The notes under the pieces were generated by a model, which did not search any database, was not told the origin of the DNA, and saw only the letters and a program-made list of their open reading frames with translations. DNA of 64,000 nt from positions 1 through 64,000 of the forward strand of contig CAYGPR010000003.1 of the NCBI GenBank assembly GCA_964351985.1, read 5' to 3'. The position numbers and the translations under genes are program-made. Shown piece after piece: positions 1 through 10,200 of the stretch. Source of the stretch: Meishania sp964351985. Its GTDB lineage: Bacteria > Bacteroidota > Bacteroidia > Flavobacteriales > Flavobacteriaceae. Numbering within the stretch: the stretch's first letter is position 1; each line of letters starts with the position of its first letter.

Positions 1-228
1 ATATCGTTGATTTTTATTGCGCGGAGGAGAAATTGATCATAGAACTTGACGGGGAAGTGCACATGAACGCTACGACTCAAGAATATGATCAAAAACGGAC
101 AAAATATTTACAAAATCTCGGATTTATCATCTTGAGGTTCGAAAACAAAATGGTGTTTAAAAAATTTGGGATCTGTTTTGATGGAAATTAGGGAAGGGTT
201 TATTACAAAAGAAAAGGGTCAATTTTAG
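1..228 (+). pseudogene. DUF559 endonuclease-like gene, 5' truncated by window, frameshifted
   Basis: The frame open from base 3 reads IVDFYCAEEKLIIELDGEVH, then a basic helix and GFIILRFEN, the core of the DUF559 (Vsr/restriction-endonuclease-like) fold. The frame stops at 189-191 right after an A6 tract (about 159-164). Removing one A would carry the frame on as SVLMEIREGFITKEKGQF and stop at 226-228, which is the usual end of this family. The gene therefore looks frameshifted near its 3' end, unless the extra A is a sequencing error. The N-terminus lies outside the window. Family call fairly sure; activity unknown. Confidence 0.75.
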
Positions 229-460
229 TTCCTTCCCCTAGTAGGGGAAGGTGGGCCGTCCGCCGATAGGCGAAACGGGTCGGAAGAGGTTGAACCCGAG
301 CCTTTTTTTTTAATCCCGAACCACTCCTTTGGTACCCAGGTTGGCGTACACCTTTGATTGGGTTTGGGTCAATTGGATCAGGGTTTGCGCTCAACCCCTT
401 CCGTCTTGCTGTCCGCCGTAGGCGGACGCAATCCACCTTCCCCTGCTAGGGTAAGGAACC
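229..460. repeat. Long inverted-repeat element downstream of DUF559
   Basis: The left arm (about 229-294) and right arm (about 390-460) are imperfect inverted copies. Both share the order: TTCCTT-CCCTA-AGGGGAAGGTGG, then CGTCCGCC, then ACGG-AAG-GGTTGA. Each arm carries its own small palindromes: CCTTCCCCT/AGGGGAAGG at 231-251 and GTCCGCC/GGCGGAC at 411-427. The ~95 bp centre has no convincing gene. It fits a non-coding palindromic or MITE-like element; its link to the DUF559 gene is inferred from position only. Confidence 0.65.
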
Positions 461-485
461 CCAAAAAAAAAGTAATAAATTATAT

Positions 486-905
486 ATGCACCAAAAAATA
501 GCCCATATCGCGTTAGTAGTAAAAGAGTATGACGAAGCCATAGATTTCTATACCAAGAAACTTGATTTTAAATTGATCGAAGACACCCAATTAAGCGAAG
601 AAAAACGCTGGGTTTTGGTCTGCCCGCCAGGTGCCGATGAATGTTCACTTTTATTGGCCAAAGCAGCGAACGACGAACAGTCGAAAAGCATCGGAAACCA
701 AACCGGCGGAAGGGTATTTCTGTTCTTGTTTACCGATGATTTTTGGAGGGACTATCATAAGATGGTTGAACGGAATATTGATTTTGTACGTCCTCCGAAA
801 GAAGAAGCGTATGGCACAGTTGCCGTGTTTAAGGATTTATATGGAAATCAATGGGATTTGTTCGAACCAAACGAAAATAATAAAAGCCTCGTAAGTAAGA
901 GCTGA
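486..905 (+). CDS. VOC family (glyoxalase/extradiol dioxygenase fold) protein
   Basis: A 139-residue, single-domain protein of the vicinal oxygen chelate superfamily. The N-terminal AHIALVV strand supplies His7, and the C-terminal GNQWDLFEP segment supplies Glu127. These are the usual metal-ligand positions of glyoxalase-like proteins, and the GTVAVFKDLYGN turn before it is typical. There is no signal peptide, so it is probably cytoplasmic. Members can be isomerases, dioxygenases or drug-binding proteins, and nothing here fixes the substrate. It is followed after 21 bases by a membrane protein in the same direction. Confidence 0.8.
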   Translation: MHQKIAHIALVVKEYDEAIDFYTKKLDFKLIEDTQLSEEKRWVLVCPPGADECSLLLAKAANDEQSKSIGNQTGGRVFLFLFTDDFWRDYHKMVERNIDFVRPPKEEAYGTVAVFKDLYGNQWDLFEPNENNKSLVSKS

Positions 906-926
906 ATGACTTAAAAATATAGCGTA

Positions 927-2183
927 GTGCTAATTAAAAACAACATCCTTTTTCGGTTCTTTTTTATTCTTTTTTGCCTTCTTATTTTTCCATGGCCATT
1001 AAGTAAACTTCCAGGATTCGGGTTCGTGGAAGAATACTATTTTCGATTCTTTGGACCGTTGATTTCTTGGTTCGGAAATGACCTTCTTGGTATTGAATCC
1101 GAAATCAGCGGTGCAGTAACAGGTAGTGGAGACAAGCTTTACCACTATCTTCTATTCTTGTTTTTTATAATTCTTGCATTGCTCGGCACCCTAATATGGT
1201 CATTTCTTGAAAAACGCAATCGACCTTACGAAAAACTCAACTATATCTTTGAAATTATACTTCGCTACTTTCTGGCATACCAAATGATCTATTACGGGAT
1301 GTTCAAAATCATCCCCGTACAATTTTTCGAACCCTATTTTTCCACGTTGTTGCAATCCTATGGCAAGGCATCCCCAATGGGTATTTTTTGGACGATGATG
1401 GCCGTTTCAAAAGGATATGCACTTTTTGCCGGATTGGCGGAAGTTACTGGCGGAATACTTTTGCTACATAAAAAAACAAAACTTCTGGGGGCATTGATTT
1501 CCATAGGTGTTCTTACAAATGTTGTGGCCGTCAATTATTTCTATGATATTCCGGTAAAACTATTTTCTACTGAACTTTTGATTATCGCAGTGCTTCTGAT
1601 TATTCCCTATTTTCCTAGACTTTCAAAAGTAATTCTTACGAATCAAGCCGTCGAAAAAATCACTCCCAAATCATTTTATGACAAAGGAAAATGGAAGACT
1701 ATACGACCCTTCTTAAAATGGGGTTTCGTGGCCATATTCTGCTTCACCACCTTGAATGCCGTCTTAAAAACGTATTCTTTCCATACCGAAAAAGAAAAAA
1801 CGATTCCGCTTTACGGACTTTATGAAATCTCAACGGTCGTTATCAAGAATGATTCGATTACAACACAAGTCAAATATGCCGATACGTGGCGGTACCTGAT
1901 TATCGAGCACGATAAATCGGCTCAGATCCTTCAGACCGATATGTCAAAAAAAGCATATGAATTCGAAGTGGACAGCATCGCCAAAAAATTTACCTTGAAA
2001 AATTTCAGGGATTCAGAAGATGTGTATACTTTCAATTACGAAAAAACGGACTCGACGTTAACATTTTCCGGAGTTATTAAAAAAGATACATTTATGCATG
2101 TATCGAAACGTATTGAAAAGGAAGATTTCTTATTGATGAACAGAGGTTTTCATTGGATAAACGAATACCCCTATAATAGATAA
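927..2183 (+). CDS. DoxX-like multi-pass inner membrane protein
   Basis: A 418-residue membrane protein. The start used here is GTG at 927; no better ATG lies upstream in frame. Hydrophobic helices are seen at about residues 9-27, 65-90 and four more between 110 and 230. The motif region YGMFKIIP...GLAEVTGGILLL resembles the DoxX/SURF4-like family. The last ~130 residues are hydrophilic, beta-rich and probably extracytoplasmic. It ends 14 bases before a secreted amidohydrolase, so co-transcription is likely. The role is unknown; DoxX-like proteins are linked to redox or quinone-related functions. Confidence 0.65.
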   Translation: MLIKNNILFRFFFILFCLLIFPWPLSKLPGFGFVEEYYFRFFGPLISWFGNDLLGIESEISGAVTGSGDKLYHYLLFLFFIILALLGTLIWSFLEKRNRPYEKLNYIFEIILRYFLAYQMIYYGMFKIIPVQFFEPYFSTLLQSYGKASPMGIFWTMMAVSKGYALFAGLAEVTGGILLLHKKTKLLGALISIGVLTNVVAVNYFYDIPVKLFSTELLIIAVLLIIPYFPRLSKVILTNQAVEKITPKSFYDKGKWKTIRPFLKWGFVAIFCFTTLNAVLKTYSFHTEKEKTIPLYGLYEISTVVIKNDSITTQVKYADTWRYLIIEHDKSAQILQTDMSKKAYEFEVDSIAKKFTLKNFRDSEDVYTFNYEKTDSTLTFSGVIKKDTFMHVSKRIEKEDFLLMNRGFHWINEYPYNR

Positions 2184-2197
2184 TAATTTTACGAACC

Positions 2198-3931
2198 ATG
2201 AAAAAAATAGTGCTTATTCCGCTCTTGATGCTGTACTTTTCCTGCGGTCTCATTCAGAAAAATAATGTCGGAACCGCCATTTTAATTTCCAATGTGAATG
2301 TTGTCGATGTTAACAATGGCAAAATCTTGGAAAGTCAAAATGTCGTCATTGATTCAGGGAAAATAAAGAGTATCTCGGCCGATATTATGGATAGCGACAC
2401 CTTCGCACAGATCATCGAAGGAAAAGGAAAATACCTAGTGCCCGGTCTTGCAGAAATGCACGCGCACATTCCCCCTGCCTCGACTGATCCCGAACGAATC
2501 GAAGATGTGCTTTTCTTGTACCTCTCCAACGGAATTACCACCATTCGAGGCATGCTCGGAGACCCGATACACTTGGGTTTACGCGAAAGAGTTGCTCATG
2601 GCGAGATTTTAGGTCCCCGTATTTTTACGTCCAGCCCATCCTTGAACGGAAATTCGGTAACTACCAAAGAAGAAGCCATCGAAAAGGTAAAGGCCTACCA
2701 AAAATCAGGCTATGATTTTTTGAAGATTCATCCGGGGATTCAACGTGAAGTTTTTGACCAAGTCGTTGAGACCGCCAATGAAGTTGGCATCCCTTTTGCC
2801 GGTCATGTTCCCGTTGATGTAGGTATTCGTCACGCCTTGGAAAGCAAATATGCCTCCATTGATCACGTAGACGGATTTTTAGAAGGACTCGTTCCCGAAT
2901 CTGCAAATGTAAAACCTGATGCAAACGGATTCTTTGGTTATAATTTTACGCCACTAGCGGATGTTTCTAAAATCGACGAACTGGTCGCTATGGCCAAAGC
3001 CAACGAAGTCTGGATCGTGCCGACCCAGAGCCTTTTTGAAAGGTGGTTCGCGCCAGTGTCCGCCGATGTATTGTTGAGGCAACCTGAAATGCGGTACATG
3101 CCTACCGAAACATTAGAAAACTGGAAACAACGCAAAGAAGAATCCATCGCCTCCGAAACAGGATTCAACGAAGCCCAATGGCAGCAATTCGATACCATCC
3201 GAAAAGAATTAATTAAAAAGCTCCAAGAAAATGGCCACGGTATGTTGTTGGGTTCCGATGCGCCGCAACTCTTCAACGTGCCCGGATTTTCTATTCATCA
3301 TGAAATCGACGGCATGCAGGCCGCCGGACTTTCCAATCTAGAAATCATCCGTTCGGGAACGCTAAATCCGGCCACCTATTTTGATATGGAAGACGTTTTC
3401 GGGCAAGTAAAAGAAGGCCTCGAGGCCGATTTGATGCTACTGAACGGTAATCCCTTAGAAGATATCGATGCACTACAAGATCTTTCCGGTGTTATCAGGC
3501 AAGGCAAATGGTTATCGAAAGCAAGTATCAATAAAAGATTGAAACAGATTTCGAATAAGAATACTGTAATGTCAAGTAAGACTGCTGTCAATCCGACCTT
3601 AGCGAGTCAATTGCTAGGCACTTGGAAATATTATAGCGAAAAAGGAAAAAAACCTGCTCCCTCGAACACGTTTGAACGCATCAAGATATTTTCCGATGGG
3701 TATTGGTCGATTACCCATACCAATACCCTAACCGATAAATTGGTCCACTATCATGGTGGTAGCTATGAAATAGACAGTGACACCTATTCCGAAACCATCA
3801 CTTTTGCAAATCAAAGTACTGCATATCTCCTGAACGAGAACTTAGAATTCAATCTAGAAGTAAGGGGTGACACCCTATCACAGACAGGCCTCAATAATGA
3901 ATATGACGAAGTATGGGTTCGAACGGAATAA
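2198..3931 (+). CDS. Amidohydrolase-family lipoprotein with extra C-terminal beta domain
   Basis: A 577-residue lipoprotein with lipobox FSCG (Cys16). The amidohydrolase-type metal centre is visible: MHAH at residues 87-90 (strand 1), a carboxylated-Lys candidate in FLKIHPG (~176), histidines in AGHVP and IDHVDG, and the final Asp in LLGSDAPQ. The body resembles imidazolonepropionase-like or Xaa-Pro dipeptidase (prolidase) members. About 115 residues after the barrel (from ~460) form a separate lipocalin-like segment starting LLGTWKYYSEKG. It overlaps a longer reading of the next gene, which is a second amidohydrolase. Periplasmic or cell-surface hydrolase; substrate unknown. Confidence 0.85.
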   Translation: MKKIVLIPLLMLYFSCGLIQKNNVGTAILISNVNVVDVNNGKILESQNVVIDSGKIKSISADIMDSDTFAQIIEGKGKYLVPGLAEMHAHIPPASTDPERIEDVLFLYLSNGITTIRGMLGDPIHLGLRERVAHGEILGPRIFTSSPSLNGNSVTTKEEAIEKVKAYQKSGYDFLKIHPGIQREVFDQVVETANEVGIPFAGHVPVDVGIRHALESKYASIDHVDGFLEGLVPESANVKPDANGFFGYNFTPLADVSKIDELVAMAKANEVWIVPTQSLFERWFAPVSADVLLRQPEMRYMPTETLENWKQRKEESIASETGFNEAQWQQFDTIRKELIKKLQENGHGMLLGSDAPQLFNVPGFSIHHEIDGMQAAGLSNLEIIRSGTLNPATYFDMEDVFGQVKEGLEADLMLLNGNPLEDIDALQDLSGVIRQGKWLSKASINKRLKQISNKNTVMSSKTAVNPTLASQLLGTWKYYSEKGKKPAPSNTFERIKIFSDGYWSITHTNTLTDKLVHYHGGSYEIDSDTYSETITFANQSTAYLLNENLEFNLEVRGDTLSQTGLNNEYDEVWVRTE

Positions 3932-3951
3932 CCAAAAAATGTAATAAAAAG

Positions 3952-5214
3952 ATGCCCATGCGAACAATGAGAATTGTGACTGTTGCACTAATTCTGACAA
4001 TATTCAACATGACCGCCCAAACGTTACTCAAACCCGACCGTGTTTTTGATGGGGAAGAAATGAATGAGAACTGGGTGGTTCTAGTCGAGGGAAATACCAT
4101 TATCTATGTTGGAGAAATTACCGGAACAAAGCTTCCTAAAAACTCGAAAACGATCGAGTTAAGGGGCACAACGCTGATGCCCGGTATTATTGAGGGACAT
4201 TCACACCTATTATTGCACCCCTACAATGAAACGGAATGGAATGATCAAGTACTAAAAGAATCTCCCGTTGAACGTGCCATTAGAGGTACGGTTCATACTG
4301 AAAACTCCCTAATGGCGGGAATAACCACCATGCGTGATTTAGGGGCCGAGGGGGCCGGATATTCCGATGTTTATTTGAAAAAAACGATAGAAGAAGGAAT
4401 AATTAAGGGGCCAAGGCTATTGGTCGCTGGCCCTGCTATCGTTGCCACTGGTGCCTATGGTCCAAAAGGATTTCATGCCGGGGTAACCGTACCGCTGGGC
4501 GCTGAACCGGTAAGCGGGGTCGATGAGGCCATCCGGACGGTCCGCCGGCAAATGGGCAACGGTGCGGACTTGATAAAGATCTACGCAGATTACCGTTGGA
4601 CGACCGGTGCACCGAGCGAACCCACTTTTTTACAGGAAGAAATCGATGCCATGGTCGCGACCGCAACCACGGCCGGAAAATATGTCGTGGCCCACGCCAG
4701 TACTCCCGAAGGTATGAAACGTGCCATTTTAGGTGGTGTCGAGACCATAGAACATGGCGATGGTGGCACTATGGAAATCTTTAAAATGATGCAAGAAAAA
4801 GGGGTTGCCCTCTGCCCCACCCTTGCCGCAGGCGATGCGATTTTGCAATATGGAGGTTGGAAAAAAGGTAACGATCCCGATCCCGAGCGTATTGTGAAAA
4901 AGAAGCGGTCGTTCAAGCTTGCTTTAGAATCGGGAGTCGATATCGTTTTTGGTGGAGACGTTGGGGTTTTCCCCCATGGACAAAATTATCGTGAACTGGA
5001 AATGATGGTCGAATACGGCATGCAACCTTCTGATGTGCTGAAATCCGCCACTTCGTTGAATGCCAAAGTTTTTCATTTGGATTCCCTTGGGAAGTTGGAA
5101 AAGGGTTTTCTAGCGGATATAATTGCCGTCGAGGGAAATCCGTTTAAGGATATCAAGAAAATGAGGGATGTGAAATTTGTGATGAAAGACGGGGAGATTT
5201 ACAAAAATGAATAA
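3952..5214 (+). CDS. Secreted amidohydrolase (imidazolonepropionase-like)
   Basis: A metal-dependent hydrolase of the amidohydrolase superfamily. The metal-site motifs GIIEGHSHLLLHP, DLIKIYADY, VVAHAST, TIEHGDG and VFGGDVGV are all present in order. An in-frame ATG at 3913 would overlap the preceding gene and put a charged stretch before the signal peptide, so ATG 3952 is preferred (MPMRTMRIVTVALILTIF..., cleavage likely after MTAQ). It is paired with the upstream amidohydrolase lipoprotein and overlaps the next methyltransferase start by 8 bases. The two hydrolases may act on related exported amide or peptide substrates; this is inference. Confidence 0.85.
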   Translation: MPMRTMRIVTVALILTIFNMTAQTLLKPDRVFDGEEMNENWVVLVEGNTIIYVGEITGTKLPKNSKTIELRGTTLMPGIIEGHSHLLLHPYNETEWNDQVLKESPVERAIRGTVHTENSLMAGITTMRDLGAEGAGYSDVYLKKTIEEGIIKGPRLLVAGPAIVATGAYGPKGFHAGVTVPLGAEPVSGVDEAIRTVRRQMGNGADLIKIYADYRWTTGAPSEPTFLQEEIDAMVATATTAGKYVVAHASTPEGMKRAILGGVETIEHGDGGTMEIFKMMQEKGVALCPTLAAGDAILQYGGWKKGNDPDPERIVKKKRSFKLALESGVDIVFGGDVGVFPHGQNYRELEMMVEYGMQPSDVLKSATSLNAKVFHLDSLGKLEKGFLADIIAVEGNPFKDIKKMRDVKFVMKDGEIYKNE

Positions 5215-5806
5215 TGCAAAAGAAGAAAAATACTGGTCTAATCGTTATTCAGAGAACATGTTGGGTTGGGATATCGGTCATCCATCCACACCTTTAAAAA
5301 CCTATATCGATCAGATAACGGATAGAGATATTTCAATCTTGATTCCCGGTGCGGGAAACGCCTATGAAGCGGAATATCTCTGGAAACAAGGGTTTCGAAA
5401 TGTTTTCATCATGGATATATCGGAAATCCCCTTACGGAATTTTCAAGAGCGCAATCCCGATTTTCCAAAATCCAATTTGCTCCGTACCAACTTTTTCGAA
5501 CACGAAGGCCACTACGATTTGATACTGGAACAAACCTTCTTCTGCTCTTTTATTCCAACGGATGAAAATCGAAATGCATACGCAGAACAGATGGCCATCC
5601 TATTAAAACCTCATGGAAAATTGGTAGGCGTCTGGTTCGATATCCCATTGACGGGCGATATGGAAAAACGACCTTTTGGCGGCAACAAAAATCTGTATTT
5701 GAAATACTTAAGACCTTACTTTAAAGTCAGGGCTTTTGAAAGATGTTATAATTCGATTTCAGAACGGCAAGGGAACGAGCTTTTTGGAATATTTAAAAAG
5801 AAATAG
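5207..5806 (+). CDS. TPMT-like SAM-dependent methyltransferase
   Basis: A 199-residue class I methyltransferase. WDIGHPSTPL (residues 21-30) matches the thiopurine S-methyltransferase-type N-terminal motif, and ILIPGAGNAYEAEYL (44-58) is the SAM-binding loop. The length fits the bacterial TPMT group, which methylates sulfur, selenium or tellurium compounds and small thiols. The start overlaps the end of the amidohydrolase by 8 bases (translational coupling likely). It converges with a minus-strand membrane protein 12 bases downstream. Confidence 0.8.
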   Translation: MNNAKEEKYWSNRYSENMLGWDIGHPSTPLKTYIDQITDRDISILIPGAGNAYEAEYLWKQGFRNVFIMDISEIPLRNFQERNPDFPKSNLLRTNFFEHEGHYDLILEQTFFCSFIPTDENRNAYAEQMAILLKPHGKLVGVWFDIPLTGDMEKRPFGGNKNLYLKYLRPYFKVRAFERCYNSISERQGNELFGIFKKK

Positions 5807-5818
5807 TGGATCCCGCTT

Positions 5819-6349
5819 TCATTTTCGACGAAAAAGACCGACAATCGCTTTTCTCAATCGATAAAATATATAAAATATCAGGGCGAACAGACTGCCGAAA
5901 CCTATTGGGATGATGGCTCCGAACGTAAATGCTGAACCCAATACCCACCCTAATAAATATTCAGATTTATATAATGGAAAAAAGAAAGCCAAAATAAATA
6001 TACATCCCATAATATAATCTATTGCCTCAATACCGTTCACAAAGCAGACCGCAATTGATATGGCGACCAAAAAAGCGGCAAGAAATCGAAGTGCAACAGC
6101 TCGAAGGTTGTCCGAAGTCACGGGTATTTCACGTCGATCTATTCTTTTATGAATGCGATAGAGTAAGAACCATGTGAAAAACGGAAGTACCAAACCTCCC
6201 AACCAATTGGGTATTCCGGGTAAATCTGCATCATGTAAAAGATAGTGAGTTGGGATTCCTCCATGAGAATAATCCCATGCAATATGCCCCCAAACTAAAA
6301 AAGTAACTATAATGGTTAGGGTTACGCGAATTTTTAGCGATAGTTTCAT
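5819..6349 (-). CDS. Small multi-pass membrane protein
   Basis: A 176-residue protein with about five hydrophobic segments (roughly residues 7-25, 48-65, 86-106, 110-130 and 132-165) and a basic tail (RRK). A conserved-looking HDADLPGIPNWLGG loop lies between the first two. No enzymatic motif was recognised. The gene is monocistronic and convergent with the upstream methyltransferase. Likely an inner membrane protein of unknown function. Confidence 0.7.
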   Translation of the reverse strand: MKLSLKIRVTLTIIVTFLVWGHIAWDYSHGGIPTHYLLHDADLPGIPNWLGGLVLPFFTWFLLYRIHKRIDRREIPVTSDNLRAVALRFLAAFLVAISIAVCFVNGIEAIDYIMGCIFILAFFFPLYKSEYLLGWVLGSAFTFGAIIPIGFGSLFALIFYIFYRLRKAIVGLFRRK

Positions 6350-6469
6350 GATTGTTATTTTGATTGATTGAATTGGTTGTAAGACTCGTACCGAAGCAAA
6401 TTGTTACAAAATAGGAAGTATAATTACCTTTCATTCAAAAATTTTTGAAATATTAAAAATCAAGCCCAC

Positions 6470-7135
6470 TTACTGAAGTTCTTGGAAATCATCCCAAACC
6501 AAATATTCCTCCCCTCTTTTGTCCGTCAAAATATTTCGTGCCATGGCCTTCCCCAAGTCCTCGACTTTTACCTCTCGATATTTACGAAGATTACCGAAGA
6601 AAATAGGTTTCAACAAGGCCATACTTTCAAGGTGACCGCCTGCGAAAAGCCATAACGATCGGCCGGGGTCAAAATCATGGAAGGTTGAAAAATACTCAAA
6701 CGTTCAAAATGCAGGGCTTTTAGTTCTTCGACCAATTCGCCTTTGGTACGTAGCTAAAATGACGAGGATTTCGGGGAGATTCCCACGGAGGCCAATAGTT
6801 CGAAATGCCTTACGCCCGCTTTTTTGAATTCTCGTGCGAAATCAAGAACGGCCAGTTTATCGATTTTTACAAATTCTTCTTTGCTGATTTTTGAAGGTTT
6901 GGCCTACGCCTAGCGTACAAATCGCGATTTGGTGTCCAGTAATAAAATCGGTATATGAACTGGGGTCGAACAAATCGACCATATGTTGTTGAACGGCATC
7001 GTTTTGCACATCTGCTACGGGTCTTCGCCCTAATAGGGTCAGTTGCTCCAATTCAGGTATTTTTAAAAGAGTGCGAAACGTGTGACCGCCTACTGCGCCG
7101 GTTGCGCCTATCATGATTATGGATATTTTTGGCAT
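6470..7135 (-). pseudogene. Decayed NAD(P)-binding (NmrA/epimerase-like) protein
   Basis: The 5' part (7135 downwards) encodes MPKISIIMIGATGAVGGH, a Rossmann GATGxxG motif of atypical short-chain dehydrogenases, and stops early at 6857. A +1 frame continues the same protein (SKEEFVKIDKLAVLDFARE, HFELLASVGISPKSSSF) until an in-frame TAG near 6752. Past that codon the frame reads LRTKGELVEELKALHFERLS and then RYGFSQAVTLKV. A second shift near 6620 gives LLKPIFFGNLRKYREVKVED and a natural stop at 6470-6472. Three independent lesions make this a clear pseudogene of a roughly 220-residue oxidoreductase. Confidence 0.85.
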
Positions 7136-7281
7136 AAATTCTTAGATAGATTTACGATTAGGTTTTGACTAATCTAACTATTGAACTCATCTTGAGTTCA
7201 TTTTTACTTAACACTCCCTTAAGAATTCTCCCAATGGTTTTTGGTATATTTAGGCGACTAATTAACTTACGCTAAAAACTG

Positions 7282-10200
7282 ATGAAAAAATTACTCTCGT
7301 TAGTGATGCTTTTCGCATCTCTTTCCCTTTTTTCCCAAGAGTTTAAAATGGATCTAGTCCAAGACCTGAAACCCCGAAATATCGGTCCCGGTGGTATGAG
7401 CGGTCGTGTAACGGCGATTGATGTGGTTACTACCGATCCAGACATTATGTACGTGGGTACGGCTTCGGGCGGACTTTGGAAATCGACTTCCGGTGGTATC
7501 AAATGGGAACCGCTTTTCGAAAAGGAACTTACGGCATCTATCGGTGCCTTGGCGATTCAGCAATCGAACCCTTCCGTAATTTGGGTGGGTACGGGCGAAG
7601 GCAATCCTAGAAATAGTCTTAATGGCGGTTTTGGCGTTTACAAATCGTTAGACGGAGGTAAAAGCTGGAAATCGATGGGACTCGAAAAGACCCGCCACAT
7701 CCATAGAATAAAAATAGACCCGACGAATCCGAATACGGTTTATGTGGGTGCAATCGGTTCGCCTTGGGGCGAACATGCCGAACGTGGTGTTTTTAAAACT
7801 ACCGATGGTGGTGAGACTTGGGAGAAAATACTGTTCGTAAATAATAAGACCGGTGTGGCCGATATGGTTATGGATCCGACCAACCCCAACAAACTGTTCG
7901 TTGCCATGTGGGAACATAAACGGGACCCGTGGTTCTTCAAATCGGGGGGAGAAGGCAGCGGTATGTACATGACCCACGACGGCGGTAAGAATTGGAAAAA
8001 ACTAACGGATGAAGATGGCCTTCCCAAAGGGGAATTAGGTCGAATTGGTATCGCGATTGCTCCCGGAAAGCCAAATATTGTTTATGCTTTGGTGGAGGCC
8101 AAAAAGAACGCACTTTACAAATCGGAAGATGGTGGTTTCAAATGGAAAATGATTAACGACAAAGCCGATATCGGCAACCGGCCATTTTACTATTCAGAAA
8201 TTTATGTAGATCCGCAGAACGAAAATCGGGTGTATTCTGTGTTTACCTTCGTGAATGTTTCCGAGGATGGGGGCAAGAATTTCGAGCAGTTGATGAACGC
8301 CTACGGTGGTGATGTGACGAACGGCGTGCATCCTGATCATCATGCACTTTGGATACACCCAGAAAATGGTCAATTTATGCTCAACGGTAACGATGGCGGG
8401 TTCAATATTTCTAAAGACGGGGGTAAATCTTGGCGTTTTGTGGGCAATATTCCCGTAGCACAATTCTACCATATTAATGTGGACAACGACTTTCCATACA
8501 ATGTATACGGGGGTTTACAAGATAATGGCTCGTGGCGCGGTCCGGCTTATGTTTGGAAAGCACAAGGCATTCGCAACAGCTACTGGCAAGAAATCAGTTT
8601 TGGCGATGGTTTTGATGTGGTACCCGATCCTGATGATTCCCGTTTTGGCTATACCATGAGCCAGCAGGGCTACGTACAGCGTTACGACCACGTGACCGGC
8701 AATAATTATATAGTACGCCCTACTCCACCAGATGCGGACACAAAATTGCGTTTCAACTGGAACGCCGCTATCGGGCAAGACCCGTTCGATAACAATACCG
8801 TTTATTTCTGTAGTCAGTTTGTGCATAAAAGCACCGACAAAGGTTTGACATGGAAGGTGATTTCTCCCGATCTGACCACTAACGATCCTGAAAAACAAAA
8901 ACAAAGTGAAAGTGGCGGCCTATCGATGGATGCGACGGGAGCTGAGAACCATACTACTATTTTGGTGGTTGAACCATCCCCTGTTGAAAAAGATATGCTT
9001 TGGGTAGGCTCCGATGACGGTCGCGTGCATTATACCCAAAACGGGGGCGAAACTTGGATAGAAGTAGGTCAAAACCTAAAAGGGCTACCAACAGGAAGTT
9101 GGATTCCACAAATAAAAGCATCCAACAAAAATAAAGGGGAAGCACTTTTGATCGCGAACGATTACCGCAGGTTCAATTATACGCCCTACGCATATCGTAC
9201 CAAAAATTATGGTGAAACTTGGGAACGTATCGTAGATGCTACCGATGTTCAGAGCTATACGTTGTCCATCGTTCAAGATATCGAAAATCCCAACCTATTG
9301 TTTTTAGGCACCGATGACGGACTCTATATTTCCTTCGACGGAGCGACAAGCTGGCAAAAATGGACGGAAGGCTACCCCACCGTTTCCACCAAAGATTTGG
9401 TCATACACCCGCGGGAGCATGATTTGGTCCTCGGTACTTTTGGTCGTGCCGTTTGGGTAATGGATGATATTCGACCGCTACGCGCGTTGGCTTCCGATAA
9501 ATCTATTTTGAATAAAGACGCGAAACTCTTTACACCTCCAACGGCCTATCAAGCGGCTTACCAACAACCTACGGGCAGCCGATTTGGTGGTGATGCTATC
9601 TACAATGCTGAAAACCGGAAGGCAGGTGCTATGATTACCTATTATATAAAAGAAGGGCAAAAGAAAGAGAATAAGCGGAAGGATACAGATGGAGATAGTG
9701 ATGAAGATTCTGCCAAGGATGAAGAGATTGCTTCATCGGCCGAAAATGGGAGAACTGTCAAAGACGAGTTGACGGGCGTACAGAAAAAAGATTCCGTGCA
9801 GTTCGATTTTTATGATGGAAATCGATTGATCCGCACCTTGAAATACAGAACGCCCGAGAAAGCTGGTTTCCACAGAATTTATTGGAATATGGATGAAAAA
9901 GGGCCGGATAGACCCTCTCGAAAATTAAGCAAGAATAAAAACGAGCGAGGTGGAATGTTGGTAAAACCTGGTACCTATAAAATAACAATGAGCTATGGTG
10001 AATTGAACGATGAAACCATGGTCGAAGTTAAATTTGACCCTCGTTTGGAGATATCCTCTGCCGCTATCGATGAAGTTTATGAAAACTCGAAGAAAATTTC
10101 GAACATGACCCAAACTGCGGCCGATGCAGTCAAGCAATTGATAGAAAGCAAGAACGTGGCCGAGAAATATCAAAAAGAACTCAAAGAATTGGACAAGAAA

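Noticed and set aside
3913..3951. Upstream start of the second amidohydrolase
   Set aside because: It would place a charged 13-residue stretch before an evident signal peptide and overlap the previous gene.
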